Positions 11,905-20,076 of a DNA stretch of 64,000 bases are shown one piece after another (the first letter of the stretch is position 1; every line of letters begins with the position of its first letter). Below the pieces are notes generated by a model. It did no database searches, was not told where the DNA came from, and saw only the letters and a program-made list of their open reading frames with translations. This DNA comes from Micromonospora qiuiae. Lineage in GTDB: Bacteria > Actinomycetota > Actinomycetes > Mycobacteriales > Micromonosporaceae. A program made the position numbers and the translations under genes. The stretch lies in assembly GCF_016863555.1 (NCBI RefSeq), contig NZ_BOPC01000009.1, forward strand, positions 1 through 64,000, given 5' to 3'.

Positions 11905-12978
11905 TCAGCGGCCGAACTCCCAGGCCAGGTGGAGCCGGTCGGCGGGCACGCCCGCCGCGGGCAGCCGGCGGCGGGCCGCAGCGAGCATGGCTGGCGGGCC
12001 GCACACGTAGACCTCCTGCACAGCCCGGTAGTGGTAGAGGGCGAGCGTGAGGGCGTCCCCCTGCTCGGCCGGCGGGACCGAAGCATCGTGGGAGAACGCG
12101 GGCACCACGGTCAGCCAGTCGTGGGCACACTGGAGCTTGTCGAGGCTGATCGCGTCGTAGAGGTCGCCGAAGGTGCGCGTACCGACGATCAGCGTCACCC
12201 GCCGCCCGGCCTGTGCCGCGGCGACCTGCTCGACCAGGGCGCGCAGCGGCGCGAGCCCGGTGCCGCCGGCGACCAGCAGCAAATCTGCCCCGCGGGTCGG
12301 GTCGAGGCTCAGACCGGCGTCGTGGGGCGGGCCGAGCCAGAGCAGGCCGCCGGGGCGTACCGCGTGGACCAGGGCACGGGAGACGGCCGCGACGGCACGG
12401 ACGTGGAACTCCAGGGTGCCGTCGGGGCGAGGGACGTTGGCCGGCGAGTACCACCGCCACCGGCCGGGCCAGCGTTCGGTGCTGACCGGCACCGCCTGGC
12501 CGGGCTGGAACGGCAGCCGACGCCACGGGCGTACGGTCAGGGTGGCGACGCCCTCGCCCGCCCGATGATGCTCGATGACCTCGGCTGGCCACCACGCCGG
12601 GCCGTCGCCGACCCCCTCGGCTGCGTCGGCCACCGCCGCCGACGCCTGCCACGCGGCGCGGTCCCACATCGCCGCCAGCTCCGGCGTCCACAGTAGGTGC
12701 CGGGCGACGGTGCCGGTCAGCGCCGCCTCGATGGTGCGCTGATGCGGCAGCAACCGGTGGCGGCGGTACGCGCGGCCGAGCACCGCCAGCAGCGCCGACC
12801 GCCCCGCCGGATCGTCACCGCCACTGGCCAGCCGCCCCAGCGCGGCGAGGAACAGGCCCGCCGTCCGTTCCGGCAGCAGCCCCGGGCAGCGCTCCTCGAC
12901 CGCGCACCAGAACTGCCCGGCGGCCTGGCGGGCGTACCGCATGGTGAGCGTCCACGACGCGGCCAACGTGGCGGTCAC
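11905..12978 (-). CDS. Flavohemoglobin-like oxidoreductase with degenerate globin domain
   Basis: A 357-aa fusion. Residues about 1-125 resemble the globin half of flavohemoglobins (LLAVLGRAYRRHRLLPHQ aligns with the F helix), but the position of the proximal heme histidine is Tyr71; the nearest His is 74. Residues about 130-357 are a ferredoxin-NADP reductase module with FAD motif RWYSPAN, NAD(P) motif GGTGLAPLRALVEQ and VYVCGPPAML. The GTG start overlaps the upstream gene's stop (GTGA), so the two are translationally coupled. Likely an NAD(P)H-flavin electron-transfer protein; nitric-oxide dioxygenase activity is doubtful without the ligand. Confidence 0.85.
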   Translation of the reverse strand: MTATLAASWTLTMRYARQAAGQFWCAVEERCPGLLPERTAGLFLAALGRLASGGDDPAGRSALLAVLGRAYRRHRLLPHQRTIEAALTGTVARHLLWTPELAAMWDRAAWQASAAVADAAEGVGDGPAWWPAEVIEHHRAGEGVATLTVRPWRRLPFQPGQAVPVSTERWPGRWRWYSPANVPRPDGTLEFHVRAVAAVSRALVHAVRPGGLLWLGPPHDAGLSLDPTRGADLLLVAGGTGLAPLRALVEQVAAAQAGRRVTLIVGTRTFGDLYDAISLDKLQCAHDWLTVVPAFSHDASVPPAEQGDALTLALYHYRAVQEVYVCGPPAMLAAARRRLPAAGVPADRLHLAWEFGR

Positions 12979-13364
12979 GAGCCGGCCTCGTCGGCGAACG
13001 CCCGCCCGGCCGCCGTCACCGTGCCGGCCGGCACGCCCAACTCCCGCAGCACCCCGGCCAGGTAGTCGACCACCCGCCGGTGCTGCGCCTCGGTCAGGCC
13101 CAGGCCGCGCCACGCCCCGGCCGCCGGCCGGACCAGGTCGCCGGCCGGTCCGCCGAGCGCCACCGTGAGGGTCAGCGCCAGGTGCCCGGCGAGCCGGGCC
13201 CGATCAACCCCGATGAGGTACGGCGCCAGCTCCGCGTCCGCCACCACCAGCCCCAGCCACCGCGTCACCGCCTCCCGCACCAGCTCCGGCCCGGCCACAC
13301 CCCTCATCGGGTACGCCCCGAGCCCGGTCACGACCACCGGAACGTCGTCCCGCATCGCCGCCAT
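12975..13364 (-). CDS. Truncated-hemoglobin-like protein lacking the proximal histidine
   Basis: A 129-aa protein of group I truncated hemoglobin size and pattern. The segment VADAELAPYL, then ALGGP (69-73), GLGLTEAQHRRVVDYL and GVPAGTV tracks mycobacterial GlbN. The proximal F8 histidine is replaced by Trp85 (PAAGAWRGLGLT against PMKQVHQGRGIT) and B10 Tyr by Leu37. Heme binding by the canonical ligand is therefore unlikely. The start at 13364 has AAAGG upstream, inside a palindrome (13365-13377). It is coupled by GTGA to the flavo-reductase, suggesting a two-component redox or sensory unit. Confidence 0.8.
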   Translation of the reverse strand: MAAMRDDVPVVVTGLGAYPMRGVAGPELVREAVTRWLGLVVADAELAPYLIGVDRARLAGHLALTLTVALGGPAGDLVRPAAGAWRGLGLTEAQHRRVVDYLAGVLRELGVPAGTVTAAGRAFADEAGS

Positions 13365-13377
13365 GGAAAGCCTTTCC
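13365..13377. promoter_or_regulatory. Palindrome over the ribosome-binding site of the globin-like gene
   Basis: GGAAAGCCTTTCC is a perfect inverted repeat around its central C, directly upstream of the ATG at 13364 and containing the purine-rich Shine-Dalgarno. It could act as an operator or mask the ribosome site. It resembles the chitinase-upstream GGAAACTTTCC but with a wider centre. Confidence 0.35.
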
Positions 13378-13603
13378 GCAGAGATCGTGAGTTGGAGCGG
13401 CACCGGAGCGGGCGGGGACGGCGGAGACGCGTTCGGGGGTAGCGCCCCACCGGAGCCCAGCACCCGCCCCGGGCCATGCGTCCACCCTGGTCAGGCAGGC
13501 ATTCAAGCGGTACGACTACGCTCTGCACCCGCGCTGTACCTCCTCTGAAGTAGAGCCGTTAAGCTGCTGAATGGCCGATCTCGATGCGATCGGAGGCGAG
13601 CCG

Positions 13604-14764
13604 ATGACGACCGTGCAGACGTGGACCGGCCGGCAGACCCGGGCGCTGCGGCACGCCCTCCGCATGAGCATCCGGGACTTCGCCGAACACCTCGGCGTCA
13701 GCGAACGCACGGTGTCCAAGTGGGAGGCAGGCCGCGATGCTGTACGGCCACGGCCCGAGATGCAAGCCGCTCTCGACACCACGTTACTGAGGGCCAGCGG
13801 CGAGGCCGTGAGCCGGTTCAGTGCTGCGACGGGCAACGAGGATGTCTGCCCCGCTGGGACGACAGGCGGCTACCGCATCCAGTCCCACAAGTTCATTCCG
13901 GCCTACATCGGCACGGCGGTGGCCAACGAACTGGTTGACTTGCCGCAGATGGAACCTCGCCCGCACGAGTGGCTGGACGTGTCGGTCATGAGGGTGCCGC
14001 ATCCGGACGGCCTATGCATGGCTCACGTCTTCGCTTGTGGGGTAGTGGTTCTGCACCTACGGCAGGACCTCGCCCCAGCGAGCCTGGCGGAGTTCGCAGC
14101 ATGGCGATATGCCAGCTACGAGGGTGATCTGCCCTGGGCAGCCCAGCAGATCGAACGGCTTCTGCCGAAGCAGCCCGACAGCCAGACAGCAATGCCGGAG
14201 TACGTGATGTCGATGTACCTCCTGCGTGAGCCGGGGTGCCGCCGCGAAGACCTGGAGAATGCGGTTCGCTTGTTGAGCCTCCCGTCCGTGCTGGTCAACC
14301 GCCACGCGTCGCCCCGGCCACAGCCAGTTAGCGATCACATCGAGGGGAGGTTGTTATCCGAGGGCTTTGATCATCCTAGTGTCGAGTCATTCGGGATACC
14401 TGGCGTATCCGTCGGCTTCGCGACCTGGTCAGGGCTGGCCTATCACCCGCTCTCGCCGGAGCGAGCCCTCGGCGTTGACGAACTGGTCTCACTTGAGGCC
14501 GACGTACAGATGCTCTGGGCCTACTGCCGGCGCATCCAACGAGCAGTGGAGGACGGCCGCGATCCGGTGGTATCGCCGGAGTTCGGCTGGCGCTTCTTGA
14601 GGGCTGCGCACTCGCGGCTCACCACCGCACGTGCTCAGGAGACGGCGCAGCACTGCTTGATGCGTCAGGCGGCCGTCACGACGAGTGGCCTACCGGAGCG
14701 GCTAACGCAGGCGCAGGCCGCGCTTCGCGAGGCCGAGACGGCCAGTGGCAGAGTCACGGTATGA
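13604..14764 (+). CDS. XRE-family transcriptional regulator
   Basis: A 386-aa regulator. The N-terminal helix-turn-helix (about 10-60) reads LRHALRMSIRDFAEHLGVSERTVSKWEAG. The long C-terminal region (about 90-386) has no catalytic signature I recognise and is likely a ligand or partner-binding domain. The start at 13604 has GGAGG eight bases upstream; an ATG at 13571 in frame lacks one. The last four bases overlap the following cysteine hydrolase (ATGA), and the pair is followed by a decayed 5-formyl-THF cyclo-ligase. From memory this regulator-hydrolase-ligase order also occurs in streptomycetes. Confidence 0.85.
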   Translation: MTTVQTWTGRQTRALRHALRMSIRDFAEHLGVSERTVSKWEAGRDAVRPRPEMQAALDTTLLRASGEAVSRFSAATGNEDVCPAGTTGGYRIQSHKFIPAYIGTAVANELVDLPQMEPRPHEWLDVSVMRVPHPDGLCMAHVFACGVVVLHLRQDLAPASLAEFAAWRYASYEGDLPWAAQQIERLLPKQPDSQTAMPEYVMSMYLLREPGCRREDLENAVRLLSLPSVLVNRHASPRPQPVSDHIEGRLLSEGFDHPSVESFGIPGVSVGFATWSGLAYHPLSPERALGVDELVSLEADVQMLWAYCRRIQRAVEDGRDPVVSPEFGWRFLRAAHSRLTTARAQETAQHCLMRQAAVTTSGLPERLTQAQAALREAETASGRVTV

Positions 14765-15306
14765 GCACGCGTGCTGCCCTGATCGTCATCGACATGCAAA
14801 ACGGCTTCATCAACAACCGGAGCCGACACGTCATCCCCAGGGTCGTCGATCTGGTCGAACGCTGGGAGGCGACAGGCCGACCGGTCGTCTTCACCCGCTA
14901 CCACAACTATCCGGGTAGCCCTTTCGAGACGTTGATCCACTGGTCGGCAGTGCAGCATCCGCCGGAGACGGAGATCGTGCCCGAGCTGAGCCAACACGCT
15001 GCTCGGGCGCAAGCCATGGTCGACAAGCGCATCTACTCGTACTTCACTAGCGAAGGTGCTGATATCGCTGCCCGCGAGGGCTGGACGGACCTCGTCTTCT
15101 GCGGTGTGGCCACCGAGAGTTGCGTGCTGAAGTCAGCCGTAGACGCATTCGAGCGGGATTTCACCCCGTGGCTGGTCACAGATGCCTCGGCGAGCCACGG
15201 CGGCCCAGCCGCTCATGACGCCGGATTGTTGGTCGCCCGTCGTTTCATCGGCGCTGGCCAACTGCTCGACACCGAGGAGGTCAGCACACGATTTCATAAT
15301 CGATGA
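14761..15306 (+). CDS. Isochorismatase-family cysteine hydrolase
   Basis: A 181-aa cytosolic hydrolase of the nicotinamidase/isochorismatase fold. The catalytic triad is visible: Asp11 in IVIDMQNGF, Lys89 in MVDKRIYS, and Cys121 in GVATESCV, with the cis-peptide segment GVAT before it. The substrate cannot be assigned; candidates are small amides or N-carbamoyl compounds. It overlaps the upstream XRE gene by ATGA, so it is expressed with that regulator. Confidence 0.92.
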   Translation: MSTRAALIVIDMQNGFINNRSRHVIPRVVDLVERWEATGRPVVFTRYHNYPGSPFETLIHWSAVQHPPETEIVPELSQHAARAQAMVDKRIYSYFTSEGADIAAREGWTDLVFCGVATESCVLKSAVDAFERDFTPWLVTDASASHGGPAAHDAGLLVARRFIGAGQLLDTEEVSTRFHNR

Positions 15307-15329
15307 GGATGTCGTCCTGCGGAGGCCGC

Positions 15330-15790
15330 GTGGACATCGACAAGGCAAAGCAAGCCGTACGTGAAGCCGTCTGGTCGCGATTGGAGCAGGCGAACCAGGC
15401 ACCGCCCCGGGCGTTCACGGGCGCATCCCCAACTTCGTCGGTGCCGAACTGGCCGCCGAACGGCTCGCGGATCATCCGGCATGGCGCAACGCCAGCGTCA
15501 TAAAGTCCAATCCGGACAAGGCGCAGTTGCCGGTAAGGCTACGAGCACTCAGCGAGGGCAATCTGCTCTACATGGCGGTGCCGAAAATCGCCGACATCCG
15601 CCCCTTCTACCTGCTCGGCCCCGCAGCCCTCGACATCGAGCTGGCCCTCCTCACCGAGGCTGGCTTGGTCGGCGCATCCACTGTCCTCGTGACACCTTGG
15701 TCCGCAGAGAATCGGCACCAGTCCAGCTCTTGCTGCCTACCGCCACTCGGGCCGACCGAGGATGCTTCCAATCGGCCAGAATGAGATTCT
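15330..15790 (+). pseudogene. 5-formyltetrahydrofolate cyclo-ligase-like, frameshifted and deleted
   Basis: The GTG at 15330 (GGAGG just upstream) opens VDIDKAKQAVREAVWSRLEQ, typical of the N terminus of this actinobacterial family. At about 15422 one base is missing and the reading continues in another frame: IPNFVGAELAAERLADHPAW, then SNPDKAQLPVRLRALSEGN and VPKIADIRPFYLLGPAALDI. This jumps to ELALLTEAGLVG, indicating an internal loss of the middle of the protein, and then decays into unrelated sequence. Intact members are about 220-240 aa and use ATP to make 5,10-methenyl-THF. It follows the XRE/hydrolase pair by 23 bp. Confidence 0.85.
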
Positions 15791-15797
15791 TTACCTG

Positions 15798-16592
15798 CTA
15801 CGACCGAAGGGCGGTCTGGGGGGGCGGAACCATTTTCTCAAGCTGCCGTTCGAGGCTGAGCGGATCGTCAAAGAACTCAACATCGCTAACCGTTCTTAGT
15901 TCAGCGACAATCGCCTTCGACCACTTCTGCTCTGAGCCGTCCAGCGCCGCAACGCGCTTCTCTCTGGGAATTGTCGACAGACCAAACACGTGATAGCAGT
16001 GCTCGGCCGCCTGATCCGGGTCGCGCAGACTTACCGCTTGGACATATGCAGCCGTGCCGTCGTTGGCGACCCGCAACGTGACTGGGCGGCTGCGCCCTGA
16101 CTGCAGCGGGATCTGGGCATCGCGCTGAAGCTTGCGGGTGCGGCCTGCCCAGGCAGCAACTCTGTCGGTGACTCGATCGACGAACCTCACCCCGGCCTGG
16201 CGAGGAGCAAGCCAGCGGAGCTGATCGGCGCGCAATGACGCCTGGGCAACGTCGAGGATGAGCCTCCCAAGATCGTCGGGCGCCCCGAAAGTCGCTACCT
16301 CGCCCGGTATCGCGTTGACACCGTTCAGGCCGGCATTGCGCAATATCTCGCCGAACGCTTCGGCAGCCCGGCCAGCTGTCAGGTTCACACCGGCCATCGC
16401 CAGCAGGGTTGCGGCGGTGGCGCGGTCGGTGACCCGATAGCCCGAACCCATCGGCTCGACAAGGACCCGTACGCCGTCACCGTCGCCGTAGGTCAGCGGA
16501 AGATCGACCAACAGGCCGTCCCCATACGGATGCACAACCGTGTGGTCGTTGACCGCCCGGAGAACGGCACCGATGACAGTCGCGGCGTCCAT
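15798..16592 (-). CDS. DUF1828 domain protein
   Basis: A 264-aa protein of unknown function. The N-terminal half (about 20-110) fits the DUF1828 pattern: VVHPYGDGLLVDLPLTYGDG, VLVEPMGSGYRVTDRATAATLLAMAGV. The C-terminal half (about 150-264) has no motif I know. The ATG at 16592 has AGGAGGG about eight bases upstream; the frame extends 20 codons further without support. It lies 14 bp after the stop of the next upstream minus-strand gene, so the two form an operon. DUF1828 proteins are often found in phage or mobile contexts (family knowledge). Confidence 0.7.
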   Translation of the reverse strand: MDAATVIGAVLRAVNDHTVVHPYGDGLLVDLPLTYGDGDGVRVLVEPMGSGYRVTDRATAATLLAMAGVNLTAGRAAEAFGEILRNAGLNGVNAIPGEVATFGAPDDLGRLILDVAQASLRADQLRWLAPRQAGVRFVDRVTDRVAAWAGRTRKLQRDAQIPLQSGRSRPVTLRVANDGTAAYVQAVSLRDPDQAAEHCYHVFGLSTIPREKRVAALDGSEQKWSKAIVAELRTVSDVEFFDDPLSLERQLEKMVPPPQTALRS

Positions 16593-16606
16593 GATCGCTC
16601 CCCTCC

Positions 16607-17083
16607 TCACGGCTCGACCCAGGCGAAGTCGTCTCCGATCATGATGAAGCACTCCGCAGCGAACGCTTCCAGGATCGCACGATAAGTGCCAGGAGCGACC
16701 CTCGGTTGCAGCGGCACAGCGGGGATATCGTCTGGCTCGTACGCCCCTTCATCGCCACCACCTGGCTCGACCCGATGCTTGTGGGTGCCCGGAAAAGGCG
16801 AGTGTGGGGTGTTGACGCAGAGCCGGCGGGCAGAGAAGCCCGAACGGCCGTCCCCCACGAGGTACTGAAGCGCCGGCTCGCTCGGTTTCAACGGATTGAC
16901 CGTCATCCTCAGCCGGCAAGGGGCAAGCACTGGGATGACCGTGTTGACCCGCACGGTGCCCTCTCTGACCACGCGGTTCTTCGTCGTCCACGCGATGCCG
17001 CCGAGCGTCACCGCCTGCGCCAGAGGAGACAACAGGGCACCAAGATTGGCAGCGGTCATCAGATGCGACACCTGCCGACTCAC
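16607..17083 (-). CDS. Hypothetical protein, partner of the DUF1828 gene
   Basis: A 158-aa protein that I do not recognise with certainty. A conserved-looking centre reads RRLCVNTPHSPFPGTHKHR, with two histidines near acidic residues, followed by an acidic stretch and FAAECFIMIGDDF near the end. From memory, proteins with an FPGTHKH motif (DUF6978-like) sit next to DUF1828 proteins elsewhere. The start is uncertain: the GTG at 17083 has GGGGG six bases upstream and is preferred, but another in-frame GTG lies at 17146. It precedes the DUF1828 gene by 14 bp. Confidence 0.6.
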   Translation of the reverse strand: MSRQVSHLMTAANLGALLSPLAQAVTLGGIAWTTKNRVVREGTVRVNTVIPVLAPCRLRMTVNPLKPSEPALQYLVGDGRSGFSARRLCVNTPHSPFPGTHKHRVEPGGGDEGAYEPDDIPAVPLQPRVAPGTYRAILEAFAAECFIMIGDDFAWVEP

Positions 17084-17206
17084 AAACCACCCCCGTAGGC
17101 GCCACGTAACCAGAACTGCGCCGAGAGTACACCTCGCATAGGACACTGTGGAGCCCAGTGTGAGGGTGAGAATCCGTGGTCAGAGGCGGTAGCCCGGTGA
17201 CGAGGA

Positions 17207-17557
17207 TCAGACCCGGCGTCGGCCGGCGAAGCCGCAGTCGGCGCGGTGGTACCACCGCACGTCGGTGTCCCCCTCCAGCCAGCACCACAGCACCGGCCGG
17301 CCGTCGCGCTCGCCGGGGAAATCGAGCAGCACCGGCGCCACGCCCTTCACCTCGATGCCGTGCTGCTGCAGCTCGTCGAGGATCGCGTACAGCCGGGCCT
17401 CCAGCCCCTTGACCTCGGGCCGGCCGCCGAGTGCGCTGACCCCGTGGGCGGCCAGGTCGGCCTGCAACTCGGCCAGGTCGGCCCGGACCCGGATCAGCTC
17501 GTCGACGCGGGGGCGCAGGGTGGCCACCAGGTGCCGGGCCTGGGCGAGTGTGAACAC
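17207..17557 (-). CDS. DUF2203 family protein
   Basis: A 116-aa protein starting at GTG 17557 (FTLAQARHLVATLRPRVDEL). The N-terminal two thirds are helical and probably coiled coil. The C-terminal part carries the family's PVLLDFPGERDGRPVLWCWLEGD and WYHRADCGFAGR segments. The role is unknown; the family is conserved in Gram-positive genomes. It is 26 bp downstream of proC on the same strand and probably shares its transcript. Confidence 0.85.
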   Translation of the reverse strand: MFTLAQARHLVATLRPRVDELIRVRADLAELQADLAAHGVSALGGRPEVKGLEARLYAILDELQQHGIEVKGVAPVLLDFPGERDGRPVLWCWLEGDTDVRWYHRADCGFAGRRRV

Positions 17558-17583
17558 GGCGTCAGTATGGCACCGGGCCGGAC

Positions 17584-18402
17584 TCACTCCGCCTGGGCGG
17601 CCAGCTCCCGGGCCCGGTCGCGGGCCGCCTCGAGGGCGGCCAGCAACGCCGCGCGTACGCCGTGATTCTCCAGCTCGCGGATGGCGGAGATGGTGGTACC
17701 GGCGGGCGAGGTGACCGCCTCGCGCAGCTTCACCGGATGTTCGCCGGAGTCGCGCAGCATCACCGCCGAGCCGATCGCGGTCTGCACGATCAGGTCGTGC
17801 GCCACCTGGCGGGGCAGGCCGAGCAGGATGCCCGCGTCGGTCATCGCCTCGACCAGGAGATAAAAGTACGCCGGGCCGGAGCCGGAGAGCGCGGTCACCG
17901 CGTCCTGCTGGCTCTCCGGCACCCGGATCGTCGCGCCCAGCGGCTTGAACAGCTCCTCGGCCAACGTCAGGTGCTCGCCGGTGGCGTGCGCCCCGGCGGA
18001 GATGGCGGTCATCGCCTGGTCCACCAGGGCGGGGGTGTTGGTCATGACGCGGACCACCGGGGTGCCCTCGGGCAGCCGGCGGCTGAAGAAGTTGCCGGGC
18101 AGACCGGCGCAGAGTGAGATCACCAGCTTGTCGGCGGGCACCTTCGGGCCGATCTCGTCGAGGAGCGCCGCCGCGTCCTGCGGCTTGACCGCGACGGCCA
18201 GCACCTCGGCCTCGACGACGGCGGTCAGATTGTCCACCACCCGTACGCCGTACCGCGCGGTCAACTCCTCGGCCCGCGCCGGCCGGCGGGCGGTGGCCAG
18301 CAGCCGGTCCACCGGCCAGCCCGAGCGCAACAGCCCGGAAAGCATCAGCTCGCCGATCTTGCCGGCGCCGATCACCGCGACCGTGTGCGCACCGCTCACC
18401 AT
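17584..18402 (-). CDS. proC: Pyrroline-5-carboxylate reductase
   Basis: The last step of proline synthesis: reduces pyrroline-5-carboxylate with NAD(P)H. The 272-aa product has the N-terminal Rossmann motif VAVIGAGKIGELML, the VAVKPQ segment, and the C-terminal signature containing ALSGSGPAYFYLLVEAMTDAG and SPAGTTISAI. The start at 18402 has AGGAG eight bases upstream; upstream in-frame sequence is not homologous. It is followed by DUF2203. Confidence 0.96.
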   Translation of the reverse strand: MVSGAHTVAVIGAGKIGELMLSGLLRSGWPVDRLLATARRPARAEELTARYGVRVVDNLTAVVEAEVLAVAVKPQDAAALLDEIGPKVPADKLVISLCAGLPGNFFSRRLPEGTPVVRVMTNTPALVDQAMTAISAGAHATGEHLTLAEELFKPLGATIRVPESQQDAVTALSGSGPAYFYLLVEAMTDAGILLGLPRQVAHDLIVQTAIGSAVMLRDSGEHPVKLREAVTSPAGTTISAIRELENHGVRAALLAALEAARDRARELAAQAE

Positions 18403-18566
18403 GCCGCCAACTCCTCTCACTGCTCCACATCCCACCACGGCCCCACCACCACTCCCGCCCACGCCGGATCCAGGGATCGTCATCGCCGTCGGACATCCAC
18501 TAGCGACGATATTCCCTGGATCGGCGGAGCGGGGCGGGTGATGCGGACGGCAGCGGGAGCGGTGGC

Positions 18567-19595
18567 TCAGCTGCCGAAGAAGACCTCGGCCTCGGCGTAG
18601 CGCTCCAGCGGAACGGTCTTCAGCTCGCGGGTGGCCTCGGCCAGCGGTACGCGGACGATGTCGGTGCTCTGCAACGCGACCATCTTGCCCCAGTCGCCCT
18701 CGTGCGCGGCGTCGATCGCCTGCAGGCCGAGCCGGGTCGCGAGCACCCGGTCGAACGCGCTCGGGGTGCCGCCACGCTGGATGTGCCCGAGCACGACCGT
18801 ACGGGCCTCCTTGCCGGTCTTGGCCTCCAACTGCTCGGCCAGCCACTGGCCGATGCCGCCGAGGCGGACGTGACCGAACGAGTCGACTTCCTGGTTCTGC
18901 AGGACCATCTGCCCGTCGAGCGGGTGGGCGCCCTCGGCGACCACGACGATCGGGGCGTACTGGTGCTGGAAGCGCTTCTCGACGTAGCCGGCGACCTGGT
19001 CGATGTCGAACTTCCGCTCGGGGAGCAGGATCACGTTGGCGCCACCGGCCAGGCCGGCGTGCAGAGCGATCCAGCCGGCGTGCCGGCCCATCACCTCGAC
19101 CACCAGGGTGCGGTGGTGGCTCTCGGCGGTGGTGTGCAGCCGGTCGATCGCCTCCATGGCGATGTTGACCGCGGTGTCGAAGCCGAAGGTGTAATCGGTG
19201 GCGCCCAGGTCGTTGTCGATGGTCTTCGGCACGCCGACGACCTTGACGTCCAGCTCGTGCAGCTTGGTGGCGACGCCGAGGGTGTCCTCACCGCCGATCG
19301 CGATGAGCGCGTCGACGCCCTGCGCGGCCAGGTTCTCCTTGATCCGCTCGACGCCATTCTCGATCTTGAAGGGATTGGTCCGGGAGGAGCCGAGAATCGT
19401 GCCGCCGCGCGGCAGGATTCCCCGGACCTCCGCGATGCCCAGCGGGCGGGAGATCCCCTCCAGCGGCCCCCTCCAGCCCTCCCGGAACCCCACGAACTCA
19501 TGGCCGTAGCTGGCGACGCCCTTGCGGACCACCGCCCGGATGACCGCGTTGAGACCCGGGCAGTCGCCGCCGCCGGTGAGCACGCCGATACGCAT
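18567..19595 (-). CDS. pfp: 6-phosphofructokinase, probably PPi-dependent
   Basis: Phosphorylates fructose 6-phosphate to the 1,6-bisphosphate in glycolysis. The 342-aa protein contains GGGDCPGLN (8-16), GGEDT (101-105), PKTIDNDL (123-130) and MGRHAGWIA. Asp104 and Lys124 replace the Gly104 and Gly124 of ATP-dependent enzymes; both residues mark the pyrophosphate-dependent type, as in the Amycolatopsis enzyme (family knowledge). The reaction would then be reversible. The ATG at 19595 has GGAGGA upstream; an earlier in-frame ATG is less likely. Monocistronic. Confidence 0.92.
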   Translation of the reverse strand: MRIGVLTGGGDCPGLNAVIRAVVRKGVASYGHEFVGFREGWRGPLEGISRPLGIAEVRGILPRGGTILGSSRTNPFKIENGVERIKENLAAQGVDALIAIGGEDTLGVATKLHELDVKVVGVPKTIDNDLGATDYTFGFDTAVNIAMEAIDRLHTTAESHHRTLVVEVMGRHAGWIALHAGLAGGANVILLPERKFDIDQVAGYVEKRFQHQYAPIVVVAEGAHPLDGQMVLQNQEVDSFGHVRLGGIGQWLAEQLEAKTGKEARTVVLGHIQRGGTPSAFDRVLATRLGLQAIDAAHEGDWGKMVALQSTDIVRVPLAEATRELKTVPLERYAEAEVFFGS

Positions 19596-19961
19596 GATTC
19601 GCTCAATCCTCCTGGGAAGCATCTGGTCAAGCCCGATCAAGCCCCAGGATACGTGTCAGGTCAGACCATCGGCGCCATTGCCGGCCCGGGGCGGGCCGTC
19701 ACTGCGACTGTAGTCGGCGCCGTCGCATGCCCGACACCGTGCCCCCACCTACCCACCAGTAGCGCAGCTTCCCGTTCCCGGCGCACCATCGCTGGCCCCG
19801 GCGGCACCCGATCCGCGCTCGCCGCAGGCCCTCACCCCCGGCCGTCGCTCGCCACCCGCCCTCGCGCCAACCTCCGCTCGCCATTCGCCCCGGCCCGCGC
19901 TCACCGCCCGCGCTCGCCCCGACCTCCGCTCGCCCCCGCCCGCGCTCGCCGCGCCGATCTT

Positions 19962-20013
19962 GTTAAAAGGGGGCCCTTCCTCTACCGCAGGCGTTAAAAG
20001 GGGGCCCTTCCTT
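19962..20013. repeat. Dispersed ~54-bp repeat, copy 3
   Basis: Two AAAAGGGGGCCCTTCCT cores with the same CTACCGCAGGCGTTA spacer as copy 2 at 3419-3471 and in the same orientation. It merges into the 13-bp tandem array. Confidence 0.88.
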
Positions 20014-20076
20014 GCACGCTCTCCTTGCATGCTCTCCTTGCACGCTCTCCTTGCACGCTCTCCTTGCACGCCCTTT
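20012..20076. repeat. 13-bp tandem repeat, five units
   Basis: The unit TTGCACGCTCTCC is repeated head to tail at 20012, 20025 (one C-to-T change), 20038 and 20051, with a fifth diverged copy from 20064. It lies 20 bp beyond the exoribonuclease stop codon. A slippage-prone microsatellite-like array; no function assigned. Confidence 0.85.

Noticed and set aside
12975..13463. Start of the globin-like gene at 13463
   Set aside because: The 33 extra codons are Pro/Ala-rich without family resemblance, and the ATG at 13364 has a ribosome site and fits the family length.
9904..17083. A prophage or integrative element
   Set aside because: No integrase, terminase, capsid or tRNA-flanking attachment site was found; only accessory-type genes.
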